DNA of 64,000 bases from positions 61,420,957 through 61,484,956 of the forward strand of contig CM055096.1 of NCBI GenBank assembly GCA_029204225.1. Reading direction: 5' to 3'. How positions within the stretch are numbered: position 1 is the first letter of the stretch; every line of letters starts with the position of its first letter. The translations under genes and the position numbers were made by a program. The notes under the pieces were generated by a model that was given only the letters and a program-made list of their open reading frames with translations, did not search any database and was not told the DNA's origin. This document shows, piece by piece, positions 1 through 40,440 of this stretch. This DNA is from Diphasiastrum complanatum (Eukaryota; Streptophyta; Lycopodiopsida; Lycopodiales; Lycopodiaceae).

Positions 1-1385
<1,385 letters not shown>

Positions 1386-1510
1386 ATGAACTCCAAGAAC
1401 TTGATAAGCTTTCCAATCTAATTTTGATTGTACATGCTGATGAGTAACACTCAAGGCATTTCTAATTACTACAATACAAAAACCTGCAAAACCTGAACAT
1501 GGACATGGCT

Positions 1511-1778
1511 ACTTGTGATAACTTACTTGCTTTTGGTGGGTTCAAAGGCACACCAAAAATTTATTAAATGCACTTGATTCTTGTTTTGATAGATGCAACA
1601 TATGAAGTTGATTGCCATGTGGATGTACCCCAAATATATTAGAGAAGCGACACATGTAGCAACTTTGGACAAGGCCTTACTTCTAGATTTTGTTGTATTG
1701 ATAACTTGGAATACCTTGTAGAGATATCGTTGTCTACGTGTGATAACTTGCTTGCTTTTGGAGGGTCCACAACAAAAA
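1511..1778. repeat. Tandem duplication, first unit plus start of second unit
   Basis: A unit of roughly 225 bases starts at 1511 (tgataacttacttgcttttg). It restarts at 1741 with almost the same words. The second unit is interrupted at 1778 and resumes at 6903, where the text beginning gttcattaaatgcacttgat matches 1556 onward and can be followed to about 7075. So a tandem duplication existed before the Copia element landed in its second copy. Confidence 0.75.
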
Positions 1779-3170
1779 TGATGGGGGCAAGTTAGAAGGA
1801 AGAACGAGAATGGAGAAGAGAGCAGGAATATTGCAAAATAGCTCTCCCGTTTCATCGGCTGCTAGGTGCAAAAACATTCTAATAGACAACGTATGCTAAA
1901 GATAATCACAGCTTTATGTGTTCTGATTGCCCAACAGGATCTTAAAAATTGATTCATACGCTAAAACGAGAGTACAGTCCACCGAAGAAATTAGAGATGG
2001 TTTGTATGTGGTACTACATATACTGAAATCAGATTCAATGTGAAGTATAGTTCTGAAATAAATGGAAGAGCAGTATGATATTGCAAGTTCCTCAGGTGTC
2101 AAAGACAGCCATCGTCTGATCAGAAACTGAGGAGTCATAGACGTCCGTGTTCTGATCAGAGTGAGTAAACAAGCGCGAGCACAATACAAATAACAATTAC
2201 AACCAAAAATTGACGGTGTAATTGGGAGGCTCAAATAATACATCTCATGGACGGAGCAACCACTAATCTGTGCTTGGATGATCTATTTATAGATTTCATC
2301 CGTGTATTAATTACATTGAATGTTTGTCACCTAATTGGGAAAGCCATTGTATTTGGAAGTATATGGCTTCTGTGACAACTATACATAGTGTATACGGTCA
2401 ACAAATCAGGATTGTTGACGAGGACGTCGCAAAGTCTCTCACTTCACATTTTACGTGAAGTGGTTTTCTCTCACTTCAGAAATTACGAGAAGTGGCTGGG
2501 AGCGTTCCTCATATAATTTTAGACGACCTTCGACATTTCTCTCTCTCTTTGAATTTTTTGCAAAAAAGCCGAAGGTGTCCTAAATAGGCTTAAGGCGCCT
2601 TTAGAAAGTTGAAGGTGCCCTCAAAAAAAGTGAAGATCTCTTTAACAGTTCAACTCTTTTGCTCTTTTCGGGAAAAACGAAGGTGCCCTTAAAAAGTTGG
2701 TGAATAAGTCTTTAACACTTTAACCCTTAAAAATAGAGGACCTTCTAGAATATTCTCTCTTTGCAGTTTTCGGGAAAATGCAAAAAAGGGACGAAGGTGT
2801 TCAAAATAGTTAAATTATTGAACTGTAAACAAGTTGACTTCTTCAAAATAATTGAACGGAAGAAGTCGAAGGTAAGTGTTGCAGTTTTCGGGAAAGTGCA
2901 AAAAATACAAACTGTGACACTTAGTGTATTTTTGCAGACTGTTCAAAAATAATGTAAATCTGCAGACTTGTTCTAAATGCAAGTTTTGTGGAAGTCCTTG
3001 AAGATGGCCAAGTCTTCAATGACTTCAAGTTATTAAACCTAACATCGGAACTTAAAATGATAATGGGATTGCTGGCAATCAACCGGAAGTCCGTTGTAGA
3101 CGTTCTTCAAGTAATTGGCTGTCTAAGTTATGAATCACCAAGAAGGCAACTGTGGGCTTAATTTTCAATA
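1779..3170 (-). repeat. Copia 3' LTR (full-length copy)
   Basis: The left end reads tgatgggggcaag and the right end attttcaata. In element orientation it begins with TATTGAAAATTAAGCCC, a TG start mutated to TA. Bases 2091-3170 match 5711-6897, the second LTR. The left flank AAAAA (1774-1778) matches AAAAA at 6898-6902, a 5-bp target-site duplication. A polypurine tract sits just inside at 3171-3183 (TTAAGGGGGAC on the minus strand), which identifies this as the 3' LTR of a minus-strand element. Length is about 1.39 kb. Confidence 0.8.
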
Positions 3171-3183
3171 GTCCCCCTTAAGG

Positions 3184-5712
3184 TCACGGTTGATGACTTG
3201 GTATCTTCGTTAGGTTCAGCATGCTGAAGAACTTCTGATGCTTGATCCTGGAAAGCGCTTTGGTGAAGATGTCTGCAACCATTTCCAATGTGGAGCAGTA
3301 TTGAAGGATCACTTGCCCTGAGAAATCTTTCTCCCGAATGAAATGATACTAAATTTCTATGTGCTTGGATTTGCCATGAAATCTGGGATTCACTGATAGT
3401 GAAATACAGCTCAAGTTGTCACACAGAATGGTGGTAGCATTGAACTGAGTGTGACGTAAGTCGTGAAGTAATAACCAGATCCATACAACTTCTTTTGAAG
3501 CTTGGCATGTTGCGATGTACTCTGCCTCTGTCGAAGAAAGCGCAACCAATTTCTGCTTCCTTGAGTTCCACAAAATCAGTCCCCCTGCTAGATAGAAACA
3601 GAACCCGGAGGTAGATTTTCTGGTAGAGACTATTCCTCCCCAATATGAATCTGAATAGCCTCGCAAGACGAGTGAGTTGATAGCATTTCCATCATAACAT
3701 AAGATGTGATCTAAACTTCTCTGAATATATCTCATCACTCTCTTCAATGTTTTCTAATGAGAGATCTTGGGATTAGACATGAATTGACTTAACGTGCTAA
3801 CAGTGTATGCTAAATCTAGTCTAGTACATAGCATTGCATACATTAGAGATCCGATTAGTGAATGATAAGAGTACTTCGCTAAGTCGAGTACTTCACTATC
3901 AGTCTCAACACAAGAAGGTTTATTCAATACTATACTTAGATCCCTTGGAGTATCAATTGATTTGCAATCAGACATATGAAAAATTTCTAAAATGCCTTTT
4001 AGATATGTCTGCTGACTAAAATAGATCTTCTTCTGAAGTCTATCTCTAGTAATGTGAATTCCTAGCAAAGAATGGACAGCTCCTAAATCAGTCATGTCAA
4101 ATTCCTTTGACATATCACTCCTAGTGGTGTGTAGTAGAGAAGTGTTGTTAGATAGAATAAATGCATCATCTACATAAAGAGCTATGTGAACTGAATTGGT
4201 GTCTATATGCTTTGAATAAATATTACAATCAGCTAAATTGTTTAAAAATCCCAATTGAATATGATAAGAGTTGATTCTATTGAACTATGCCCTTACAGCC
4301 TGCTTCAGACTGTAGATTGCTTTGTGCAACTTGCACACTTTGTGCTCTTGGCCTTTGACTTCAAATCCTTCCGGTTGGAAGGTGTACAGTTCCTCTTCGA
4401 CATTGTCGTTGAGAAATGATACCTTGACATCCATTTGGTGCATTTTGAGGTCTTCCGCGGCTGCTAACGCAATCAGAGTTCTGATTGACTGCATCTTGAC
4501 GACAGGATTGAGATTTTTTTGATAATCCACTCCTTGGACCTAAGTAAATCCTTTAGTCACCAGCCGTGCTTTCCATTTGGCAATGGAGCCATCATAGTTA
4601 ATCTTCTTCTTAAAGATCCACTGGTTGTCTCTCTTGTGAGTGGGGAAGTCGACCAATGTCCAAGTTTGATTCGTCAAAAGTGAGTTGTACTCGCTTTCCA
4701 TAGCTTCTTGCCACTTCACAACATCCTTGGAGTTAATTGCTTCGGCTAGGCTCTCTGGTTCTTCTGATCAAGTCCAGAATGATTGAGGTGCATATCTCTC
4801 AAGAACTATCCGAGTCCATGAGGATTTGCGGACGTTGGGTTGACCAGGATGTGATGATGCTTCTTCTTGAATTTCTCCAAATCTGCTCGAGCTAGCTGGG
4901 TCTGGTCTGATGACAGGTACTATCGGCTGCTCAACTTCTGTAGCTGTAGCTGCAGGTTATGTAGAAAGAACATCAATGTTGGAAGAATCGATGCTACGTA
5001 AAATAGGATGAAATGACATAGCATCATCTATCAATGGCTAATATGCACGTTCTTGAAATATTACATCCCTAGAAACAAACACTACATTGGTGGATGGATC
5101 ATAAACTTTATAAGCTTTATGTTCATCAAAATAGCCAATGAAAATACATTTATTTGTCCTATGATCTAGCTTCTTCCTAAGCTGTCTAAGAATGTGAACA
5201 AAACATATACAACCAAAGATTTTTTAATGGCTGACACTGGGCTTGTGCCCATGCCAAACTTCATGAGGAGTCTTGTTGTTGACGACTTTGGTGCTGGACC
5301 TGTTCTGCACGTAATAGGCTGTGGCAGTAGCTTCTGCCCAGAACTTCATAGGTAGGTGTGCTTGATGTAGCATGGATCTAGCTAAGTTGAGAAGAGTTCG
5401 ATTCTTCCTTTCTACAGTCCCGTTCTGTTGAGGTGAATAGGAAGTGGTGAAATGTCTTCTAATACCATGTTCAGCCATGTAGTCGAACATCTTGTTAGAG
5501 ATGTATTCGTCGCCACCATCAGTTCGGAGTGCCTTCACTTTTGTAGACATTTGTGTCTCAGCCATGGCCTTGAATCTCTTGAAGCAGTCAAAGGCTTCAA
5601 ATTTGTGCTTAATGAATATGATTGTAGACCATCTAGAATAATCATCTATGAAAGTGATAGAATAGATTGCATCTCCTAAGGACGGAGTTGGCATTGGACC
5701 ACAAAGATTGCT
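3184..5712 (-). pseudogene. Copia pol remnant: integrase core, RT and RNase H
   Basis: One minus-strand frame runs from 5712 to a stop at 3184-3186 with about eight internal stops. The integrase core (5694-5224) shows TFIDDYSR, LRTDGGDEY and NGTVERKNRT, giving the D,D,E residues. The integrase tail and the start of RT lie at 5220-4540. RT (4530-3754) shows HQMDVKVSFLND, YSLKQAVRA and YVDDAFIL. RNase H (3747-3349) shows YSDSYWGG, STEAEYIA and CDNLS, and its tail has VADIFTKAL. Several stops fall where the family has Trp (after QAVRA and before KTLKR) or Gln (before VQGVDY). That fits C-to-T or G-to-A change. It cannot encode a working polyprotein. Confidence 0.9.
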
Positions 5713-6897
5713 CAGATGTCAAATACAGCCATCGTCTGATCAGAAACTGAGAAGTCGTAGACGTTCGTGTTATGATCAGAGTGAGTAAACAAGCACGGTC
5801 AAACAACAATGAAAGTGCATTCAATCACAACAAGCATCCATCTACGTTTTACACATATAAAAACGTGTTGCTGCTATATTACACTCAAGCACAATACAAA
5901 TATCAATTACAACCAAAAATTGACGGCGTAATTGGGAGGCTCAAATAATACGTCTCATGGACGGAGCAACCACTAATCTATGCTTGGATGATCTATTTAT
6001 AGATTTCATCAGTGGATCAATTACATTGAATGTTTGTCACCTAATTGGAAAGCCCGTTGTACTTGGAAGTATATGGCTTTTGTGACAACTGTACATAGTG
6101 TATACAGTCAACAAATCAGGATTGTTGACGCGAACGAGGACGTTGCAAAATCTCTCACTTCGCATTTTACGTGACGTGGTTTTCTCTCACTTTGCAAATT
6201 ACTGGAAGCGGTTGGGAACGTTCCTCGTTCAATTTTAGACAACCTTCGGCATTTTTCTCTCTTCGGATTTTTTGCGAAAAATCCGTAAGGTTTCTTAAAT
6301 AAGGTTAAGGTGTCTTTAGAAAGTTGAAGGTGCCCTCAGAAAAAGCGAAGATCTCTTTAACAGTTCAACTCTTTCGCTCTTTTTGGAAAAACTGAAGGTG
6401 CCCTTAAAAAGTTGGCAATGGTGTCTTTAACAGTTTAACCCTGAAAAATAGAGGACCTTCTAGAATTTTCTCTCTCTTTGCATTTTTCGGGAAAATGCGA
6501 GAAAGGGACGAAGGAGTTCAAAATAGTTAAACTGTTGAACTATGAACAAGTTGACTTCTTCAAAATAATTGAACGGAAAAAGTCGAAGGTAAGTGTTGCA
6601 GTTTTTGGGAAAGTGCAAAAAATGCAAACTACGACACTTAGTGTATTTTTGTAGACTGTTCAAAAATAATGTAAATCTGCAGACTTGTTCTAAATGCATG
6701 TTTTGTGGAAGTCCTAAAGATGGCCAAGTCTTCAATGACATCAAGTTATTAAACTTAACATCTGAACTTAAAATTATAATGGGATTGGTTACCCTTTGCT
6801 GGCGATCAGCCGGAAGTCCGTTGTAGACGTTCTTCAAGTAATTGGCTGTCTAAGTTATGATTCACCAAGGAGGCAACTGTGGGCTTAATTTCCAACA
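5711..6897 (-). repeat. Copia 5' LTR, inner end deleted
   Basis: It matches 2091-3170 along its length and ends in CCAACA at 6897 (TGTTGG on the minus strand, a usual Copia LTR start). Compared with the other LTR it lacks the part equivalent to 1779-2090. It also carries an extra segment of about 95 bases at roughly 5796-5885. The missing part and the primer site were lost in the deletion that fused it to integrase. Confidence 0.8.
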
Positions 6898-6902
6898 AAA
6901 AA

Positions 6903-7075
6903 GTTCATTAAATGCACTTGATTCTTGTTATGATAGATGCAACATATGAAGCTGAATGCCATGTTGATGTACCCCAAATATTTTAGAGAAGCTACATGTA
7001 GCAACTTTGGCCATGGTCTTACTTCTAGATTTTGTTGTATTGACCAGTACCTTGCTTAGATATTGTTGTCATTTT
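6903..7075. repeat. Remainder of the duplicated target unit
   Basis: This matches 1556-1735 closely and is the other half of the tandem unit split by the Copia insertion. The match fades after about 7075. Confidence 0.7.
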
Positions 7076-8780
7076 GATTAATTATCCACTAGAGTGTCAT
7101 TATACGTTTGATGTCATATCATAGATAGGCTATATTATGGGTGAAAAGACTATTTTGGCTATATCCTTACCTTTATCACAAAATGATGTGGTAAGAGACT
7201 TTCGAATTGCTTGTTAAAAATTTACAAATTGCTAGATCCAAAGTTCGAGATTGAAATAACATCTATGTAGAAGTCAACGCTTACTTTTACTTGTCACCAA
7301 TGCTATAAATTATAGATGTAGAGTTATTGTTGAAATTAATGTGTCACCTAATCTTTTTTAGTTTTGTAGTCTTCTTGATAAAGTTTGTTTAAATTTTTTC
7401 TAAAAGCAAACCTTACTTTTGAAATTTATTTCTAATTCTTTAATAAGTGTTGGTGAAGATCTTGTTTGCTCTCGTTGAGGTATGGAGTTGGACTTTAGTC
7501 AAGTTCTCTAGTAAGCTCCACAAGGACATACAAGGAAAAATTGCATAACTTATAATAGTTTTTCAATGCTTGGCATGTTGTTTAACACACCTTTCTTGAT
7601 GTCCTAAGGTCTTAGTTCTATTCCACTTGTTTACACAACATACATTTGAGATAAAGAAAAGTATTAGTTTATATCATGTTGCCTTCCCCTCAAGCACATG
7701 GTGCAAACCTAAAAGAGATGTTGACTTATCTTTATCTCTCGTATTTATGCTTAGGAAAAGGTGTACATAATTTTTTTGCTTTATGATTGTTGACATTGAT
7801 CCTTGCTTAACAAGGACACTTTCTGATAATCTAATTCCAATGTAAACTTGCCACTTAGGCAACACAATGTTGTTTGGAGTTTTTTATCACCACGAAAAAG
7901 GATCTATTGAAGAAACCCTACAAGACGTTGACATGATGAGGTAAAAAGGTCATTTGGGTTGGATATCCTTATATAAAGGACTAATGCATAGGTAACATTA
8001 TCGTAGAGAATAAACAAAGTGCTTTTAAATTTTGTGGGCCGAACCTTCTTTTGTATACACTTTATATATTTTTATAATATAATAGTTCTCAGCCTCCTCA
8101 TTGCCTCCATAAATATATATGTGTGTGTGTGTTTGTTGGTGTGTGTGTGTGTATGTATGTATGTATGTATTATTGTTACATAAGTGATACTAGAGTAAAT
8201 ATATAGATAAGTTGTGGCATGTGTAAATTAATAAGTCTATATAGATGTTTTTTATATGTAAAATATTATTTGTGGAGGTTGGTGGTAATGAAGCATCATG
8301 ATAAGTAAGTCATGCCAGCTACCAATCCCCTTCTTCACCTAAGAAACTTAGAAAGAAAATTGGAATGCATTTGCATTTGCATGTGAGCACAAAAAAGCCT
8401 GTGGATTTGTGCTAGTACATTGTGCAAAAGCAAGTACATCCATACATGATACATGAAACACGAGAAAAAAAAGAAAGAAACATATAGAGTAACTTATAAG
8501 AAGCAAGAAACGAAAGCGGTAAAGTATAGGAATGGAATCGACAAGTTTTCTCAAAAATTGATATCATAAAATATTTGACGGGTTTTTATACAAGTATATA
8601 GATTCTTCTATGAGTAAAAGACTTAAAAAAAATGAGAAGTTTCTATAGAGTGTAGGTTTTTTGAGGATAACTCAAAAAGAGGTTTCCCCATCATTGAACT
8701 AAAGCATGAAATTTGGATATCTATATTTTAGTAAGTAGCATATGTGAGTCAAGACTTCCGTTAATTTTAGTTCTAACTTT
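7076..8780. other. AT-rich intergenic DNA
   Basis: No gene or terminal repeat could be supported. A compound GT/GTAT microsatellite lies at about 8120-8168. Short open frames on both strands show no recognisable domain. Confidence 0.45.
8120..8168. repeat. (GT)n/(GTAT)n compound microsatellite
   Basis: GT runs broken by a TTTGTTG segment, followed by GTAT tetranucleotides. Confidence 0.9.
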
Positions 8781-8834
8781 TGAATGAATAGAATGGTGGT
8801 ACCTCTCGCAGCAGAATTTGTGGCAGCAAAAAAT

Positions 8835-8965
8835 TTATTGCAAATTTTTTTTACATGTACCTTTCAGTTCCTTAAAGGTGCATGTACAAAAATTAACGTT
8901 TTTTTTACACGCACCTTACACCCCGGGAAGGTGCGTGTAAGAAAAATTTACAGCAAAAAAAACAA
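8835..8965. repeat. Nested foldback (MITE-like) element
   Basis: Two hairpins sit side by side. The second is perfect: TTACACGCACCTT (8905-8917) pairs with AAGGTGCGTGTAA (8928-8940) across a 10-base loop. The first, around 8852-8887, uses a diverged version of the same arm (acatgtacctt / aaggtgcatgta). The outer arms also pair: left ttgcaaattttttttacatg with the right stretch gtaagaaaaatttacagc. This is typical of a small non-coding foldback element. No target duplication was found. Confidence 0.5.
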
Positions 8966-9072
8966 AATGGGTTTTAGGCCGAGGAAGATGCGTCTTCGGG
9001 CGTTCCGCCGGGGGAAGGACATCCGATCGGGTGGAACGGCCTGGGAGGGCGTACTTTAGGCCCCTAAGAACA

Positions 9073-9135
9073 CGTGTTGTTGTTGTGGTTGTAGTTGTTG
9101 ATGTATAATTATTATTAATAAATAAATAAATAATT
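9073..9135. repeat. GTT and AAAT simple repeats
   Basis: An impure (GTT)n tract is followed by an impure ATTA/AAAT tract. Confidence 0.8.
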
Positions 9136-9483
9136 GTTTGAAGGTGAAAGAGAAAAACAGGATTTTGATGAGATGCAGTTAAAAGGCACCATACATACAC
9201 ATTCACTCACTTGGATGTCAGAGATGGTTAATCACGGAGATATGGCAAAATCCGAGCGTTTCTGAGAATATCCAAGGGTAGCAGATGGGTGGGAAATCAC
9301 AAAGCAAAGTGTTTTTCATTAATAACCCCTTGTTGATCAGCACTATTACAAGCAGATGTATGTTTTGTGACTGAGAGCCTAGCTTGTCAATTGTTGGTTC
9401 AAAGACAGGCATGTAGATAGATAGCACTGCTGGAGTGGAGTGGATGCCTTGGAGTGAGAGTGTGGAGGCAAACAGTCAAGCCA

Positions 9484-9512
9484 TGCTGCTGCTGCTGCTG
9501 CTGCTGCTGCAT
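9484..9512. repeat. (CTG)n trinucleotide repeat
   Basis: About nine CTG units lie some 255 bases upstream of the first recognised TBC exon. The tract would read as poly-Gln on the minus strand, but nothing else supports a gene there. Confidence 0.9.
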
Positions 9513-9767
9513 ATATGGTTTGTGATGAATGGATTTGCATTGTTGGTCTGAATGTGGATGATCGTTTGAGCTGGAGTGAAACACAAGGACTTTAAGTCTG
9601 TGGAGTTCAGTGAGCATACATAATATATAAATACACGTATATTTACACTGGCACTAAGTGCATTTATAAGCTAATCTAGAAGCCCAGTGAAGTTCAAGGG
9701 TGAAACGCATCAAATGGGTTGGTACCCATTTTAGTGAATTGAGGTGGAAAAAAAAACATAGTTTCAG

Positions 9768-36986
<27,219 letters not shown>

Positions 36987-38307
36987 TCGATTGTTGCTAA
37001 TTTTTCCATCAAACTCAGAAATTGTCACTCTTGAAGCACCTTGGATTTGAATAATTAAGAGCTATTACCTTTCAGGTACGTAAATCAAAATTGAGTGATT
37101 CTATTTATGGGTTTTTATTTGTCTTTTGGTGAAAGTTTTACCTTAGTTGTGTATAAAAGGGACAATATGGGTTGCTTACAGACCAATGGGCAATATGTGC
37201 GCTTCTTCAAGTGAGACGCTGCAGCTTATTTTAACAAGCACTTCACCAAGACTAGAAAGTGCAAATAACCACTTATAAATGCAAGTGGTGTGCTCAAATG
37301 TTCCTCGCTCTGGGGTTTTTATGTTCAACAACATAAATTTAGCTTTTATTGCAGATTCACATTCATTAGTTACTTGTTCAAGTTACCAATTAATATCAAT
37401 TAAGTGCCTCACAAATGTAAAAGTAGTCACATGCATGCATGTGTCACATAAAATAGTTTGCCATTTTTACTAAGGTGTATTTCATTGTTGTAAAAACTCA
37501 AGTACCCTATCTCAATTTTAGTTTGAGGGCACTATATATGCAAAGGACACTTAACTCTCTTTGTAAATCTACTTTTATCTATGTAAATTGTCTATATCTT
37601 CATCCAACTCGGGTTTTCTCCCATTCGGATTGGTCCTCATGTCACTTAATGAATGTCATAGGCTTTTGAGATATGAACTTGACTTGCCAAAGAACTTTCA
37701 CCTACATATTGATTCATCAGGGGTAAATAATAGGGCTACTTAGGAGCACAATCTTGTCATGAGATGTTATCATATGGACATGAGTGTTGCAAATTTTTGG
37801 TTTGATTTTGCTGGTGGAACTATATAAGAATGTGGGTGTACATTTGGCTTGCATTGAGATCTTTTGGTTGTTCATTATTTACTTTTAGTACAAGATGAAT
37901 ATCTTGTTTTACTTGTTGCAGTTGTTACGTAATAGTGTTTGGGGTTAAATGTTACAAATTCATTGACATAAGGTGAAGATGACTATCTTAACAAATTCAA
38001 ATTTACAACTCGCAACATTCTCAAAGTCATAGCTTATTACGTTTGAAAGTCATGCTTTCAAATATTGTGAGTTTTGAAGACAAATTTATTATCTTCAAAT
38101 TTGCTGTCACAAGACCTAAAGTTACACCTTTGGAAAATATTCATATCTTGCTACAAAGTGTACACTTAGGAGTCATTTCAAAGCATCTCCTTGTATGAAT
38201 ACTCTTGATCTAGCATTGATAACTTTTCTATTGCTACGCCCTTAAAAGGAATGTTATAAAGTCAAAGTATAAATCATGACATACATAAGTAATATCTTGT
38301 GAAATTA

Positions 38308-38309
<2 letters not shown>
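36987..38309. other. Downstream flank of the TBC gene, no gene seen
   Basis: No recognisable coding or repeat element. The gene's 3' UTR and polyadenylation site probably lie here but could not be placed. Confidence 0.4.

Positions 38310-38310
<1 letters not shown>

Positions 38311-38387
<77 letters not shown>
38311..38387. repeat. (TG)n(AG)n compound microsatellite
   Basis: A TG run to about 38354 is joined directly to an AG run to 38387. Confidence 0.97.
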
Positions 38388-38389
<2 letters not shown>

Positions 38390-39640
38390 AAAACAACACA
38401 TAGTTCTTCTTGACGAGTCAAGATCAAACATTTTGAAACCTTTATTCATAACCTAACAAGGCAAAACAAAGTCGAAAAGTATATAATAATTAAAAAGATA
38501 AAACTCATCTCAAGACGTCTAGCTGGTACTTGCCACCATCCCACAACACAAAATTGCATGAGTCAGTACAATGGAGAAGACAGAAAACATGTACAAAACA
38601 AGTCTTATAACTAATCAGCATGTATGTTAAAAAGATTTCTAGTCTAGTCTTCCCTAGTAGTGTTAAATTTATAGCAATAGATCGAATCCACACAATTCTG
38701 TATCAAGCCTTAAGCCATACTGATAAACTCATAGGGTGTTGGTCTATGTCAGTTTAAGTATGAAATAAGTACGTAGCTTTGTCATAGTTACTAAGAGCTT
38801 AGCTATAGGTTTAGGCAAGGACACATTGCTAGGTATTAGGGCAAACCCATGCCATGTTAACCCTTATGACTTGTTGAAAATTTTCAACTCGTCATGTGCC
38901 AATGTTGTTTTCCCTAAGCATATCCATACTTTCTAGGGAAAAGCAAGTCAAAAACCTATATTGTGAATTGATTAAGTAGTCTAAATTTATAAGGTAGATT
39001 TGCCTAACGTGGTCTCGTAATGTTTTGCTAGGATACCATACAAGTAATAGGGCAAATCCATGCCGTGATTGGTATCTACATCTTTACGCAAATCCATGCG
39101 TTAAAAGAGTAAAAAACCCTAGTTTTGAGACGGTACTATCAGTTTACTAAAAAGGTTTCACTAATCATAATAAAGCATAGCGTATTAGGGATAAAGGTGG
39201 GTATCTAATAGCAATACACTAGATTTGTGTAAAGTTTAGGCAAGTTTGCTTAAATATTTCTATGATGTCCATAACATTTTCATATTTCATGAGGTCTAAA
39301 GAAGTAAGCATGTGAAAAAATGTGTCTCTAATCCTTTCCATATTCTCATCTTAGTATGTAATTAGAACTTGATAAGACAAATGCGTGTAACATACTTGAA
39401 TAATCATTGATGGACCTTCTTGTGATGATGCCATAATGTTTCCATGGATTACGTATTCTTTTTAAGTCAATGCAAGACTGATTTGAGTATTCAACACAAG
39501 TTTCCATTTCAAAAGTAAATGTCAAACCCTAATACGATGGGTTATCGTTGTATAATGAACTAGTATTTCTTGCAAAACCTTAATCATTACCATGTAAAAG
39601 TTCGTTTTATATTGGACTAGTTGTGTGTGCTTTATCCAAC
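38388..39640. other. AT-rich DNA, nothing recognised
   Basis: No gene supported. A short phrase (gggcaaa(t/c)ccatgcc) occurs several times at 38840-39100. Confidence 0.4.
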
Positions 39641-39642
39641 TA

Positions 39643-40440
39643 ATTTGAAGTCATCTGAAGTGTCCGACATATCCGACGTCTTTGACGAGATTAACTTATT
39701 CAGCTACTTCGACGATCAATCAATCCATCCACTTCGACGTTCAAACTTCGACGATCGAGTCAACCGACTCATTCGAATTCCTCAATGACTTCAAGTCATC
39801 TGTCTCGTCGGATCCATCCACTTCGACGTTCAAACTTCGACCATCAAGTGATCCGAAGTGTCCGAAATCTTTGTCGTCACCGACGTGAGCAAAGTCTTTG
39901 ATTGATCTGACTTCTTTTTAATGTCAAAGCATTATGAAGAGCATCGAAGGCCTGATCACCCTCGACTTCTTCGACGACTTTAACCATCAACCGAGGTGTC
40001 CGACTTCTTCAACAACTTTAACCATCAATCGAAGTGTCCAACTTCTTCGACAACTTCAACCATCAACCGAAGTGTTCGGCTTCTTCAAAAACTTCGACCA
40101 TCAACTGAAGTGTCCATCAACCAAAGTGTCCGACTTCTTCAATGGTCCAGCTACTTTGAAGTCATCCGAAGTGTCCGAAGTATCCGACGTCTTCGACAAT
40201 CGACTTATTTAGCTACTTCGACGATCAACTAATCCATCCACTTTGACTTTCAAACTTCGACGATCGAGTCAATTGACTCATTCGACTTCTTCAATGACTT
40301 CGAGTCATCTGTCTCGTCTGATTCATCCACTTTGACGATCGAGTTTGACGTCCAATTTAGATTGATCGATCTACGTCGACGATCGAGTCAACCGACTCAT
40401 TCGACTTCCTCAATGACTTCAAGTCATCTGTCTCGTCAAG
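39643..40440. repeat. CGA-rich tandem repeat array
   Basis: Two kinds of order are visible. A block at 39643-39838 (gaagtcatctgaagtgtccg... to ctgtctcgtc) recurs at 40155-40345 and partly at 40370-40440. Between them, a 38-base unit opening cttcttcgacgactttaacc repeats four times at 39966, 40004, 40042 and 40080. A 38-base period shifts the reading frame each time, so the open frames here are not a repeat protein. The array is rich in TCGA and TTCGAC. Confidence 0.85.

Larger units (their letters stand above)
1779..6897 (-). mobile_element. Copia LTR retrotransposon, internally deleted
   Basis: The element comprises a 3' LTR (1779-3170), a polypurine tract (3171-3183), degenerate pol (3184-5712) and a truncated 5' LTR (5711-6897), flanked by AAAAA target duplications. 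Gag, protease, the primer-binding site and the inner part of the 5' LTR are missing. The break joins integrase directly to the LTR at a shared CTCAG.TGTCAAA motif found at 5711 and at 2091, suggesting a microhomology deletion. Order along the minus strand is integrase, reverse transcriptase, RNase H, which is diagnostic of Copia. It is non-autonomous. Confidence 0.88.

Noticed and set aside
9399-9617. Gln-rich minus-strand open frame over the CTG repeat
   Set aside because: Produced by the trinucleotide tract; flanking residues show no protein family.
39682-40232. Possible repeat protein in the CGA-rich array
   Set aside because: The 38-base unit shifts frame at each repeat; no constant protein repeat results.
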